64,000 bases of DNA from Bacillota bacterium (GTDB taxonomy: Bacteria; Bacillota; Sulfobacillia; Sulfobacillales; Sulfobacillaceae), in assembly GCA_021820965.1 (NCBI GenBank), contig JAKACZ010000005.1, positions 62,001 to 126,000 on the forward strand. The letters run 5' to 3'. Each line of letters opens with the position of its first letter. The first letter of the stretch is position 1. Below are positions 46,172 to 54,244 of the stretch, piece after piece. Both the position numbers and the translations under genes were made by a program. The notes under the pieces were generated by a model. It ran no database searches. It was not told the DNA's origin and was given only the letters and a program-made list of their open reading frames with translations.

Positions 46172-46990
46172 ATGGGTACTGGGCATGTTGGAAAGCTTAT
46201 AGCAATTCTAGGTGTATTGGCGTATCTTGTGTTTGCTCTGTATCCAGTGGGGTGGATGCTATTAATTTCGTTTAAGTCAACTCGGCAACTGTTCGCCACC
46301 GGGCTGTTTTTCCGCCCCACACTGCAGAACTATAGTGTTGTACTGTTTCATTCACCATTTCTGCAGGCTTTGGGGAACTCGCTCATAGTGAGCGTGGGGG
46401 CGGTAGTTATAGCGCTGATCGTCAGCGTGCCAGCTGCCTATGCGCTTGCCCGGTTTCGGTTCAAGGGTCGAGAATCCTTGGCATTCACTATTTTATCGTT
46501 CCGGTTCGCCCCCGCATTATTGATTGCAATGCCGTTGTTCATTGTGTATCAGAAGCTCGGCTTGATCGATACGCCCTGGGGATTGATTTGGGTGTACCAG
46601 CTTATCGCTGTGCCGTTCATCGTTTGGATTCTGCGGTCATATTTCGCCGATATTTCGGAGGAACTGGAATACGCGGGGTATCTTGACGGCTATTCACGGG
46701 GACAGGTGTTCATCAAAATCTTCTTACCGCTTGTTCGCCCGGGCTTGATGGCGGCGTCGCTTCTATCATTCATCTTTTGTTGGAATGCGTTTACATTTCC
46801 GCTCGTTCTGAGTGGTTCGCAGTTTCCCATTGACACGGTCATTTCCCTAAACTATCTGGCCACCACCTCCGTTCACTACGGGGAGTTGGGCGCTGTGGCG
46901 ATGATATCGGCAGTTCCGGAAGTCCTCCTTGCCATCGCTATACGAAAGCATTTGGTTACCGGCTTGAGCTTCGGGGCGGTCAAGGGCTAA
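46172..46990 (+). CDS. ABC transporter permease (MalG/UgpE type)
   Basis: This 272-aa partner permease has the family's P-x-x-W-MLLISFK start, AYALARFRFKGRE before helix 3, and an EAA loop reading ELEYAGYLDGYSRGQVFIKIFLPLVRPG. GGAGGTGAG precedes the ATG. It lies 20 bp after the first permease. Confidence 0.93.
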   Translation: MGTGHVGKLIAILGVLAYLVFALYPVGWMLLISFKSTRQLFATGLFFRPTLQNYSVVLFHSPFLQALGNSLIVSVGAVVIALIVSVPAAYALARFRFKGRESLAFTILSFRFAPALLIAMPLFIVYQKLGLIDTPWGLIWVYQLIAVPFIVWILRSYFADISEELEYAGYLDGYSRGQVFIKIFLPLVRPGLMAASLLSFIFCWNAFTFPLVLSGSQFPIDTVISLNYLATTSVHYGELGAVAMISAVPEVLLAIAIRKHLVTGLSFGAVKG

Positions 46991-47017
46991 GAGAAGCGGA
47001 ATATCCGAAAGGAGCGG

Positions 47018-48178
47018 ATGGCGGTGGGACAGTTGGTGTTGCGTAACGTGTCAGTCAACTATGGGTCTGTCCGAGCCCTGCAAAACGTTAACCTTACGGT
47101 CAACGACGGAGATTTTTTAGTGGTGTTCGGCCCATCCGGGGCTGGGAAAACGACTATGCTGAATGTCGTTGCTGGGGTGAAACGACCCCAAGCTGGACAG
47201 GTTCTGATCAACGGTCAAGACGTAATAACATGGGAGCCGTGGCAGCGGGACGTAGCCATGGTGTTTGAGAATTACGCGTTATATCCGCACAAGACAGTCT
47301 TTGACAACATAGCCTCCCCACTGATTAGACGAGGAGTGGGGGGCGGAACGATCAGGGACAAGGTACGCGAAACGGCGGCCATGCTCGGCATCGATCATTT
47401 GCTTGACCGGAGTCCGGCACAAATCAGCAATGGTCAGAAGCAGCGGGTGGCCATAGGCCGGGCAATCGTCCGTGATTCACAGGTATTACTCATGGATGAA
47501 CCCCTAGCGCATCTTGACGCGAAGCTGCGAAACGAAATGAGGACGGAGTTCATCGCAATGAAGCGGCAAATCAAACGTACCGTGGTCTACGTAACCCACG
47601 ATTATCGCGAAGCGATGGCACTGGCAGATCATCTAGTTGTACTGAGAAATGGGATCATCGAGCAAGAGGGACAGCCTGCCATGGTTTATAGCACACCTGC
47701 GTCTGTGGGCGTAGCGCAGCTCTTTGGGAGCCCACCGCGGAGCCTGGTGACTGCGGACATCGAAGCGCTAGGAGAGGACGGCGTGGCGGTCATTCACGTC
47801 AGACCGTGGAACCTCAAATTCAAAGCCTGGCTGGGCCCACGAGAAAACGACGAAGAACAGATCGTTGTTGCCATGCCGAGTGCTAGCGTGACACTGGCGG
47901 GCAATGGCTCCTCTAGCGCGAACAGCGCACGGTTTCGGGCCCCTGTAGCCTTAGTAGAGCAGCAGGGATCATATGCGATAGTCACCGTGGGTGACAGCCA
48001 TGCGGAATTCCAATTTCGTTGCCAGCCTGATGTGGCGGACGGGCTAGTTCTGGGTAAGGACATCGAATTAGTGCTTGACCTCGGTCAAGTGTTATTTTAT
48101 GACGGTTTAGGTCAGTTGCTGGTCGGGCACCCCAAACAGGTCGATTCAACGCGCTGGGAGGGGGCAACAGTTCAATGA
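47018..48178 (+). CDS. ABC transporter ATPase 1 (MalK/UgpC type, variant Q-loop)
   Basis: This 386-aa ATPase has Walker A GPSGAGKTT, Walker B VLLMDEPLAHLD and the H-loop in YVTHDYREAMAL. The signature is ISNGQKQR rather than LSGGQ. The Q-loop reads MVFENYALYPH, so Glu replaces the usual Gln. A C-terminal regulatory TOBE-like domain follows. It overlaps the next ATPase gene by 4 bp. Two different ATPases in one carbohydrate importer recall the glycerol system GlpSTPQV, where two ATPases also occur; a heterodimer is likely. Confidence 0.92.
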   Translation: MAVGQLVLRNVSVNYGSVRALQNVNLTVNDGDFLVVFGPSGAGKTTMLNVVAGVKRPQAGQVLINGQDVITWEPWQRDVAMVFENYALYPHKTVFDNIASPLIRRGVGGGTIRDKVRETAAMLGIDHLLDRSPAQISNGQKQRVAIGRAIVRDSQVLLMDEPLAHLDAKLRNEMRTEFIAMKRQIKRTVVYVTHDYREAMALADHLVVLRNGIIEQEGQPAMVYSTPASVGVAQLFGSPPRSLVTADIEALGEDGVAVIHVRPWNLKFKAWLGPRENDEEQIVVAMPSASVTLAGNGSSSANSARFRAPVALVEQQGSYAIVTVGDSHAEFQFRCQPDVADGLVLGKDIELVLDLGQVLFYDGLGQLLVGHPKQVDSTRWEGATVQ

Positions 48179-49341
48179 GTTATCTGATCCTTGACGAACT
48201 GACTAAAATATACGATGCGCGTTCAGGCGAACGGGCCGTGTCGGACTTAAGCTTCGAGGCGAGCAAGGGCGAGTTCGTTGCCCTGTTAGGCCCCTCGGGA
48301 TGCGGGAAGTCTACAACCCTGCGCATGATAGCGGGGCTTGAAGACCTGAGCTCCGGCCGGATTCTGCTTGACGGTACCGAGATTCATACCGTTCCGCCTG
48401 ACCGGCGCCACATTGGATTGGCGTTCGAGACCTATTCGCTCTATCCTCCGCTCACAGTGTTTGAGAACATTGCTTACAACCTGAGGGCCAAACGGGTGCC
48501 CACCAAGGAAATCAACCACCGCGTGACCGAAATCGCTCGCATTCTTGGGATCGACGAGATCTTGTATGCGAAGCCGGGCAAGCTTTCCGGTGGTCAAAAG
48601 CAACGTGTGAATCTCGCGCGGGCCATTGTGAGAAATCCGGCCCTCCTATTATTGGATGAGCCGCTATCTCATCTTGATACCGTAGAACGCCGTCAACTGC
48701 GACGGGAGTTGAAGCGAATCCATCATGAGACCCGGCTGACGACCGTTTTGGTGACACATGACCAAAGTGAGGCCATGGCGTTAGCGGATCGGATCGTGGT
48801 TCTGCATGACGGCAAACTTCAGCAGAACGGTCCGGTGATTGATGTTTACCGATTTCCAGCCAATCTCTTTGTCGCGGCATTTATTGGCGAGCCTAGTATG
48901 AACTTTGTAGATGGCTGGCAGTCGGGGACACGTGTTGACCTAGGCGACAGCATGGCGTTAACCACCAACGTGGCACATAAGGGAGACGTCACCATCGGCA
49001 TACGCCCGGATGATTTGGCGTTTATAAGCCCTGGGCGATCGGCGGGCAGTGATAGAGCCTTGCGCGGCATCGTGAAGTCGATTGAGTATCTTGGCGATGA
49101 GACGCATGTGGTCGTCGAGACCGTAGGGACGACCAGCCCGAGCGTCATCCGAATCGGTGGTGAACCCCAATGGCCTCTAGAAATTGGGGAGACCGTGGTC
49201 ATAGAAGTTCGGCGATTTCACGTGTTCGAGCGTGACACCGGAATACGGATTGATACCGTCGAGGACAATCCTTCCCGCGTGTCAGACATGGCAATCGCCG
49301 ACAAGAGGAAGGGCAAGATGAGAGAGGGGAGCGATGAATAA
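48175..49341 (+). CDS. ABC transporter ATPase 2 (MalK/UgpC type, variant Q-loop)
   Basis: This 388-aa ATPase has Walker A GPSGCGKSTT, a complete LSGGQKQR signature, Walker B LLLLDEPLSHLD and the H-loop VTHDQSEAMAL. The Q-loop position is again Glu (LAFETYSLYPP). The C-terminal domain has a VTIGIRPDDLAF segment, as in MalK-type regulatory domains. One partner has an altered signature (ISNGQ) and the other a canonical one, which fits an asymmetric heterodimer. The ATG overlaps the previous gene and the stop overlaps the dehydrogenase gene by one base. Confidence 0.92.
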   Translation: MSYLILDELTKIYDARSGERAVSDLSFEASKGEFVALLGPSGCGKSTTLRMIAGLEDLSSGRILLDGTEIHTVPPDRRHIGLAFETYSLYPPLTVFENIAYNLRAKRVPTKEINHRVTEIARILGIDEILYAKPGKLSGGQKQRVNLARAIVRNPALLLLDEPLSHLDTVERRQLRRELKRIHHETRLTTVLVTHDQSEAMALADRIVVLHDGKLQQNGPVIDVYRFPANLFVAAFIGEPSMNFVDGWQSGTRVDLGDSMALTTNVAHKGDVTIGIRPDDLAFISPGRSAGSDRALRGIVKSIEYLGDETHVVVETVGTTSPSVIRIGGEPQWPLEIGETVVIEVRRFHVFERDTGIRIDTVEDNPSRVSDMAIADKRKGKMREGSDE

Positions 49342-50429
49342 TGGCGGCAAATGGTCTGCCTGAAACAATGAAAGCTGTGGTAGTTCACGGACCCCATGAC
49401 TACCGCCTGGAGCAGGTTCCAGTTCCAAAAGCTCATGCGGGTGAACTTGTGCTTAAGGTTGAGGCGTGTGGCATTTGCGCTGGTGACGTCAAGACCTGGC
49501 AGGGTGCGGCGCGGTTCTGGGGCGGAAACGGTCAGCCCAAGTACGTCAAGGAACCGGTTATCCCAGGACACGAATTTTTAGGCCGTGTGGCGGCAGTCGG
49601 TGAGGGAGTAAATGACTTCGCCATTGGTGACCGGCTTATTGCCGAACAGATAGTGCCCTGCGGACATTGTCGGTTTTGCTTTCGCGGGCAATATTGGATG
49701 TGCGAGCGCCACGACGTCTACGGGTTCCAGGACAATGTTAACGGGGGCATGGCTGAGTACATGCGCATCCCCGCGGAGTCTATGCCCTACGTCCATCGGG
49801 TACCTGACGCGTTGCCATTAGAAACTGCGGTGTTAATTGAACCCTTCTCCTGTTCGATGCATACCGTCATCCGTGCAGACGTTCAAATCGGTGATGTCGT
49901 CGTGCTATCGGGTTGTGGACCATTAGGTTTAGGAATGATTGGCCCGCTACTACAACGGGGACCAAGCGCACTCATTGCGTTGGACCTCAAGGAAAGTCGT
50001 TTAGAGCTAGCACAGAAGTTTGGGGCGACTCATGTATACAACCCGCGGGACGTCGACGTCGTTTCGACGGTTAAGGAAATGACGGAGGGCTACGGGGCTG
50101 ACATATACATAGAGGCCACCGGCGCGCCGGCTTCCGTAATTCAAGGACTGGATGTGTTACGGCGGTTGGGGCGATTTGTGGAAATGAGTGTCTTTGGCGA
50201 GCCCACCACGGTGGACTGGAGCATTATCAGTGACACGAAGGAACTGGACGTGTTAGGCGTTCACCTCTCGCCGTACTGTTACCCGCTAGTAATTAATGGC
50301 TTAACCAACGGTACGATCCCGAGTCAGGGTGTGGTTACCCATCAGTTCCCTCTCGACGATTTTCTAGAGGGTTTTGAAACGATGGCAACGGCGAGAGACA
50401 ACGCCATCAAGGTCATCCTGCGGCCCTGA
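49341..50429 (+). CDS. Zinc alcohol dehydrogenase, erythritol/threitol-dehydrogenase-like
   Basis: This 362-aa medium-chain dehydrogenase has catalytic zinc residues Cys46 (EACGICAGD) and His77-Glu78 (PGHEFLG). Structural zinc Cys107, 110, 113 and 121 are in PCGHCRFCFRGQYWMC. The nucleotide-binding loop is GCGPLGLG. It most resembles erythritol/L-threitol dehydrogenases, which oxidise the polyol to erythrulose; this is a pattern-based call, and sorbitol- or threonine-type activity is possible. With the DhaK/DhaL kinase and RpiB isomerase next to it, a tetritol route is coherent. Confidence 0.85.
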   Translation: MAANGLPETMKAVVVHGPHDYRLEQVPVPKAHAGELVLKVEACGICAGDVKTWQGAARFWGGNGQPKYVKEPVIPGHEFLGRVAAVGEGVNDFAIGDRLIAEQIVPCGHCRFCFRGQYWMCERHDVYGFQDNVNGGMAEYMRIPAESMPYVHRVPDALPLETAVLIEPFSCSMHTVIRADVQIGDVVVLSGCGPLGLGMIGPLLQRGPSALIALDLKESRLELAQKFGATHVYNPRDVDVVSTVKEMTEGYGADIYIEATGAPASVIQGLDVLRRLGRFVEMSVFGEPTTVDWSIISDTKELDVLGVHLSPYCYPLVINGLTNGTIPSQGVVTHQFPLDDFLEGFETMATARDNAIKVILRP

Positions 50430-50472
50430 CGCGAATACGACAGCTGAAGCACTCGTTGAGGGAGGGACTTAG

Positions 50473-50955
50473 ATGCGTCTGGCGATCGGCAGCGACGATG
50501 CAGGATATCCCATTAAAGTGGTGGTTTTGGAGTATCTGCGGGAAAATGGGCTGGATGTGGAGGACTACGGCACGGAAGAATTTCGGCCGGTGGATTACCC
50601 CGACGTGGCCTTTCCTGTAGCAGAGGCCGTTGCTAACGGTGTGTATGACAGGGCCATTTTGATTTGCGGAACGGGTATTGGCATGTCGATATCCGCCAAC
50701 AAGGTGCCAGGGGTTCGTGCCGCTTTGTGTCATGATGTCTATTCAGCCGAGCGGGCCCGAAAGAGCAATGACGCGCAAATCCTCACTATGGGAGCGAGAG
50801 TCATTGGACCCGAATTGGCCAAGTCGATTGTAGCGGCATGGCTTCGTAGCGAATTCGAGGACGGTAGATCGACCAGAAAGGTCAACAAGATAGTCGAAAA
50901 AGAGAAGCAGATGAGGGGAGACTACGTACAAGGCAATGAAAAAACTTCTTACTGA
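50473..50955 (+). CDS. RpiB/LacAB-family sugar-phosphate isomerase
   Basis: This 160-aa isomerase has the catalytic Cys65 and Thr67 in LICGTGIGMSISANK and DVYSAERAR at residues 88-96. At the usual DHxG position it reads SDDAGY, with Asp9 in place of His. In tetritol pathways a homologue converts erythrulose 4-phosphate to erythrose 4-phosphate. Ribose 5-phosphate isomerase activity is also possible. GAGGGAGGG lies upstream of the ATG. The 3' end overlaps dhaK by 20 bp. Confidence 0.88.
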   Translation: MRLAIGSDDAGYPIKVVVLEYLRENGLDVEDYGTEEFRPVDYPDVAFPVAEAVANGVYDRAILICGTGIGMSISANKVPGVRAALCHDVYSAERARKSNDAQILTMGARVIGPELAKSIVAAWLRSEFEDGRSTRKVNKIVEKEKQMRGDYVQGNEKTSY

Positions 50956-51919
50956 AACCGATAATCTTATCGAGCCGATGGTTAGTGGTGTTCTTGCCGC
51001 ATATTCAGGAATGCTGGTACGGGCGGGAACTACGGGTCGTGCACTCGTCCGTTCGACGAAAACGAAGGGCAAGGTGGGCATTGTCATTGGCGGAGGATCG
51101 GGCCATGAACCCGCATTTCTAGGATATGTGGGTCGAGGCCTGGCCGACGGCGTCGCGCTCGGCAATATCTTTGCATCGCCATCGCCCGGTCCGATTGTTG
51201 ATGCGGCGCGCGCAGTGGATACGGGGCAGGGCATCTTGCTGATCTACGGCAATTACGCGGGGGATTGCATGAATTTTGAAATGGCTCAAGAGGCCTTGGA
51301 AAGCGAAGGGATTCCAGTAAAGTCCGTGGTGGTTAACGACGACATCGCGTCGTCCACGCAAAGGGACCAACGACGAGGAATTGCCGGCGAGATTCTAACC
51401 TACAAGGTTGCCGGTTCCATGGCTGAAAGGGGTGGGAACCTCGATGAACTGGCCACGATCACCCAGGAGGCAGTCGATAATACCTATTCCATAGGCGCGG
51501 CGTGGTCTCCTTGTACCCTTCCCCAAACCGGGCTGAAAAGTTTCGAAATTGGCGAGAACGACATGGAAATCGGGCTAGGAGTGCATGGAGAACCCGGTGC
51601 CTATCGAAGACCTATGGCGTCTGCCGGCGAGCTTGCCGAGATTATGGTCGAGCGCCTATTATCGGAGACAACGCTTTCCGGACCTATTGCGGTACTCGTC
51701 AATGGGCTTGGGTCCACCTCCCTTATGGAGTTGTATACGTTCTACGGCGAGCTGCACAAGAGGCTTGCTACAGAGGGCGCACACGAAGTGAAAACAATGA
51801 TCGGCAACTATATCACGTCCCAAGAAATGGCAGGTTGTTCGGTTACGATTATGCATCTAAACGACTTAAGAGCCGAGTTATTGTTGGCGCCATGCCAAGG
51901 GCTGGGATGGTCCCAGTAA
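50936..51919 (+). CDS. Dihydroxyacetone-type kinase, DhaK subunit
   Basis: This 327-aa DhaK domain protein has the substrate-binding His at 217 (LGVHGEPG), which forms a hemiaminal with the ketose. The GGGSGHEPAFLGYVG loop and a NYAGDCMNFE segment are also seen. The partner DhaL is encoded 34 bp downstream. Homologues in tetritol pathways phosphorylate erythrulose rather than dihydroxyacetone. No DhaM phosphotransferase gene is present, so the phosphate donor is probably ATP, not PEP. Confidence 0.9.
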   Translation: MKKLLTETDNLIEPMVSGVLAAYSGMLVRAGTTGRALVRSTKTKGKVGIVIGGGSGHEPAFLGYVGRGLADGVALGNIFASPSPGPIVDAARAVDTGQGILLIYGNYAGDCMNFEMAQEALESEGIPVKSVVVNDDIASSTQRDQRRGIAGEILTYKVAGSMAERGGNLDELATITQEAVDNTYSIGAAWSPCTLPQTGLKSFEIGENDMEIGLGVHGEPGAYRRPMASAGELAEIMVERLLSETTLSGPIAVLVNGLGSTSLMELYTFYGELHKRLATEGAHEVKTMIGNYITSQEMAGCSVTIMHLNDLRAELLLAPCQGLGWSQ

Positions 51920-51953
51920 TTGGCCCAAAGCGTGTCAAGGAGGTCAACGACGT

Positions 51954-52601
51954 ATGACAGCAGATGATGTGATTAAGTTAATCGACTACACTACGGATGT
52001 TTTCCACGACGCGCGAGGACTTTTGAGTTCCCTCGATCGTGACATTGGCGACGGCGATCATGGGGTTGCTATGGATGTTGGATGGGCGGCGGTGCAGTCA
52101 GCCGTTCACCAGTTGGAACAACCCAGATTATCAGATGTCTTTCGCGCAGCGGGGGATGCGTTTCTTGATAAGGTGGGGGCCACGGTGGGGCCACTTTATG
52201 CGACCATGTTTCTTGCAATCGGCAAACTTGTTAGGGATAAAGACGTGCTAACCGATGGTGACGTGGGGCCGATTTTCCGAATTGCAGTAGAATCGCTCCA
52301 AAAGCGAGGAAAGGCGAACGTCGGCGACAAGACGATGATGGACGTGTGGATCCCGGCGCTCCAAGCATTTCAGGAGAATGAGCGGAAAGGACTCCAAGCC
52401 GCAGCGTTAGCTGCTGCTACTGCCGGGCGGTCAGGAGCGGAAAGGACCAAAGATATGGTTGCGTTAAAGGGCCGCGCAAGCTATCTGGGGCAGCGGAGCG
52501 TTGGCCATGTTGATCCGGGGGCTCAATCGGCATTGATTTTGCTTGAATCGGTCATCGAGTGGATTCGGGCGAAAGAAGGTGAGGCAGATGCCGGCCGATA
52601 A
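51954..52601 (+). CDS. Dihydroxyacetone-type kinase, DhaL subunit
   Basis: This 215-aa all-helical nucleotide-binding subunit has the metal-binding signature SLDRDIGDGDHG at residues 27-37 and KVGATVGPLY near 73. KGRASYLGQRSVGHVDPGAQS, split over residues 170-195, is the usual C-terminal block. It carries the ADP or ATP that phosphorylates the ketose bound by DhaK. It overlaps the aldolase gene by 14 bp. Confidence 0.92.
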   Translation: MTADDVIKLIDYTTDVFHDARGLLSSLDRDIGDGDHGVAMDVGWAAVQSAVHQLEQPRLSDVFRAAGDAFLDKVGATVGPLYATMFLAIGKLVRDKDVLTDGDVGPIFRIAVESLQKRGKANVGDKTMMDVWIPALQAFQENERKGLQAAALAAATAGRSGAERTKDMVALKGRASYLGQRSVGHVDPGAQSALILLESVIEWIRAKEGEADAGR

Positions 52602-53250
52602 GAATTTCGATTCACGGGCAGACATCATTCAAAGCTGCCTGAAAATGAACGCGATGGGGATTAATCAAGGGGTCTCCGGTAATGTCAGCGTCCGCCATGG
52701 GGACGATTCCATGGTGATCACGCCCACGGGCATTCCCTACGAAACACTGGAACCCGACGATCTGGTCGAAATGCGGTTCGACGGAGCCTTCGCCGGACCG
52801 CTGCAACCGTCTAGCGAATGGCGCATTCACCGCGCTATTTATTCTATGCGTTCTGACGTCGATGCGGTGGTTCATGCGCACCCTCTTTTCGCGACGGCGT
52901 TGGCCATTCAAAAACTTACTATTCCGGCCATTCATTACATGGTTGCGGTCGGCGGTGGCGCTACTATTCCTTGCGCCGATTATGCTACCTTTGGCACGGA
53001 ACAGCTCGCAGAGAACGTAGTGTCAGCTCTTGAGGGCCACACAGTCTGTCTGATGGAACACCACGGCTTGGTCGCAACCGGGCCTTCACTAGAGGTGGCC
53101 ATGCACCGCGCCGCCGAGACAGAAAATCTCGCGCGACAGTACGTTATTACCCGGCTGCTAGGAGAGCCTAAAATTCTCTCGGACAGCGAAATGCACCGAG
53201 TGCTAGCAAAAATGGTGGATTACGGATTACGAAGGAAGTTGAATGAATAG
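52588..53250 (+). CDS. Class II (fuculose-type) aldolase/epimerase family protein
   Basis: This 220-aa zinc enzyme of the fuculose-1-phosphate aldolase / ribulose-5-phosphate 4-epimerase fold has GNVSVR at residue 31, Glu77 in PSSEWRIH, His96 and His98 in VHAHPLFA, and His158 in EHHGLVATG. The Glu fits an aldolase role. It could split a ketose 1-phosphate into DHAP and an aldehyde. ATG at 52588 has AGGTGAGG upstream. The stop overlaps the PfkB gene by 8 bp, so kinase and aldolase may act in sequence. Confidence 0.9.
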   Translation: MPADKNFDSRADIIQSCLKMNAMGINQGVSGNVSVRHGDDSMVITPTGIPYETLEPDDLVEMRFDGAFAGPLQPSSEWRIHRAIYSMRSDVDAVVHAHPLFATALAIQKLTIPAIHYMVAVGGGATIPCADYATFGTEQLAENVVSALEGHTVCLMEHHGLVATGPSLEVAMHRAAETENLARQYVITRLLGEPKILSDSEMHRVLAKMVDYGLRRKLNE

Positions 53251-54205
53251 AGAGAAAGGTATGCCCCAATTTGATGTGACAGTTGCCGGTTTAGTCATCC
53301 TTGACGCCTTGGCAGTGCCGGTAACCGAGATCCCCGACCGTGGAACGGTTGACTTCGTTGATCAGATTCGGTTCACCGTTGCTGGACCTGCGGGAGGGAC
53401 AGCCGTCGATTGTGCAAAACTAGGGCTACGGACCTCCCTGGTTGGGGTGGTTGGGGATGACGACGCGGGTTTCATGATACGGCGTTTGTTAAAGCGGAAC
53501 GGCGTTAACCGCATGTATTTGCGGGTGGCAAAGGGAATGCGTACCTCATCGTCAATCGTGTTCGTCCGTTCTGACGGTGAAAGGCCAGCTGTGCACGCGC
53601 GCGGTTCCTCCGATTATCTGTGGGCGGGCGATTTTTCGACGGACGTATACTCCGCTAAAGTTTTTCACATGGGCGGTACGGGTCTGCTAAAGTCGTTGGA
53701 CGGGGCTCCCACGCAGGCGGTTTTGGCTGCTGCTCAGGAATTCGGGTGTATCACAACATTCGACCTGGTTGGGGCACGAGAAAGGGCCAGAGAAAATGTC
53801 TTAATGTTACTGCCGCACATTGACTACTTTCTGCCTAGCGTCGAAGAAGCCAGGGTGTTGTCAGGGTATACCGATGTCGATGATGTCGCCAGTTTTTTTC
53901 TCGACCAAGGGGTTGGAACGTGCGTCTTCACGCTCGGAAGCGGCGGAGCCATCGTCGCCGCCAAAGGGGTGCGTTTTAAGGTTCCCGCCCACCAAGTAAA
54001 CGTGGTAGATACGACAGGATGCGGAGATGCGTTCTCAGCGGGATTCATTGCCGGATTGGTCAGGGGTTATGACTGGGAGCTATCCGCGAGCTTGGGGAAT
54101 GCCTGTGCGGCGTTGGTGGCAACTGGCCTGGGTTCGGACGCGGGCATTCGCGATTGGGATCAGGTGTGGAGCGTCATGAAGACGTGGCCTTTAAAGGCAC
54201 TGTAA
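53243..54205 (+). CDS. PfkB-family carbohydrate kinase
   Basis: This 320-aa ribokinase-like enzyme has an early AGPAGGTAVDCAKLG substrate loop, with an unusual Pro replacing the first Gly of GG, and the anion hole/catalytic Asp in DTTGCGDAFSAGF. ATG at 53243 is the longest form; ATG at 53261 with AGAAAGG is an alternative. The substrate is unknown, perhaps a ketose that the adjacent aldolase then splits, or a sugar branch feeding the same cluster. Confidence 0.88.
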   Translation: MNREKGMPQFDVTVAGLVILDALAVPVTEIPDRGTVDFVDQIRFTVAGPAGGTAVDCAKLGLRTSLVGVVGDDDAGFMIRRLLKRNGVNRMYLRVAKGMRTSSSIVFVRSDGERPAVHARGSSDYLWAGDFSTDVYSAKVFHMGGTGLLKSLDGAPTQAVLAAAQEFGCITTFDLVGARERARENVLMLLPHIDYFLPSVEEARVLSGYTDVDDVASFFLDQGVGTCVFTLGSGGAIVAAKGVRFKVPAHQVNVVDTTGCGDAFSAGFIAGLVRGYDWELSASLGNACAALVATGLGSDAGIRDWDQVWSVMKTWPLKAL

Positions 54206-54244
54206 TCGTATCGAATTGTTGAGGAGTGAGTGAGGAGGGCGTCT

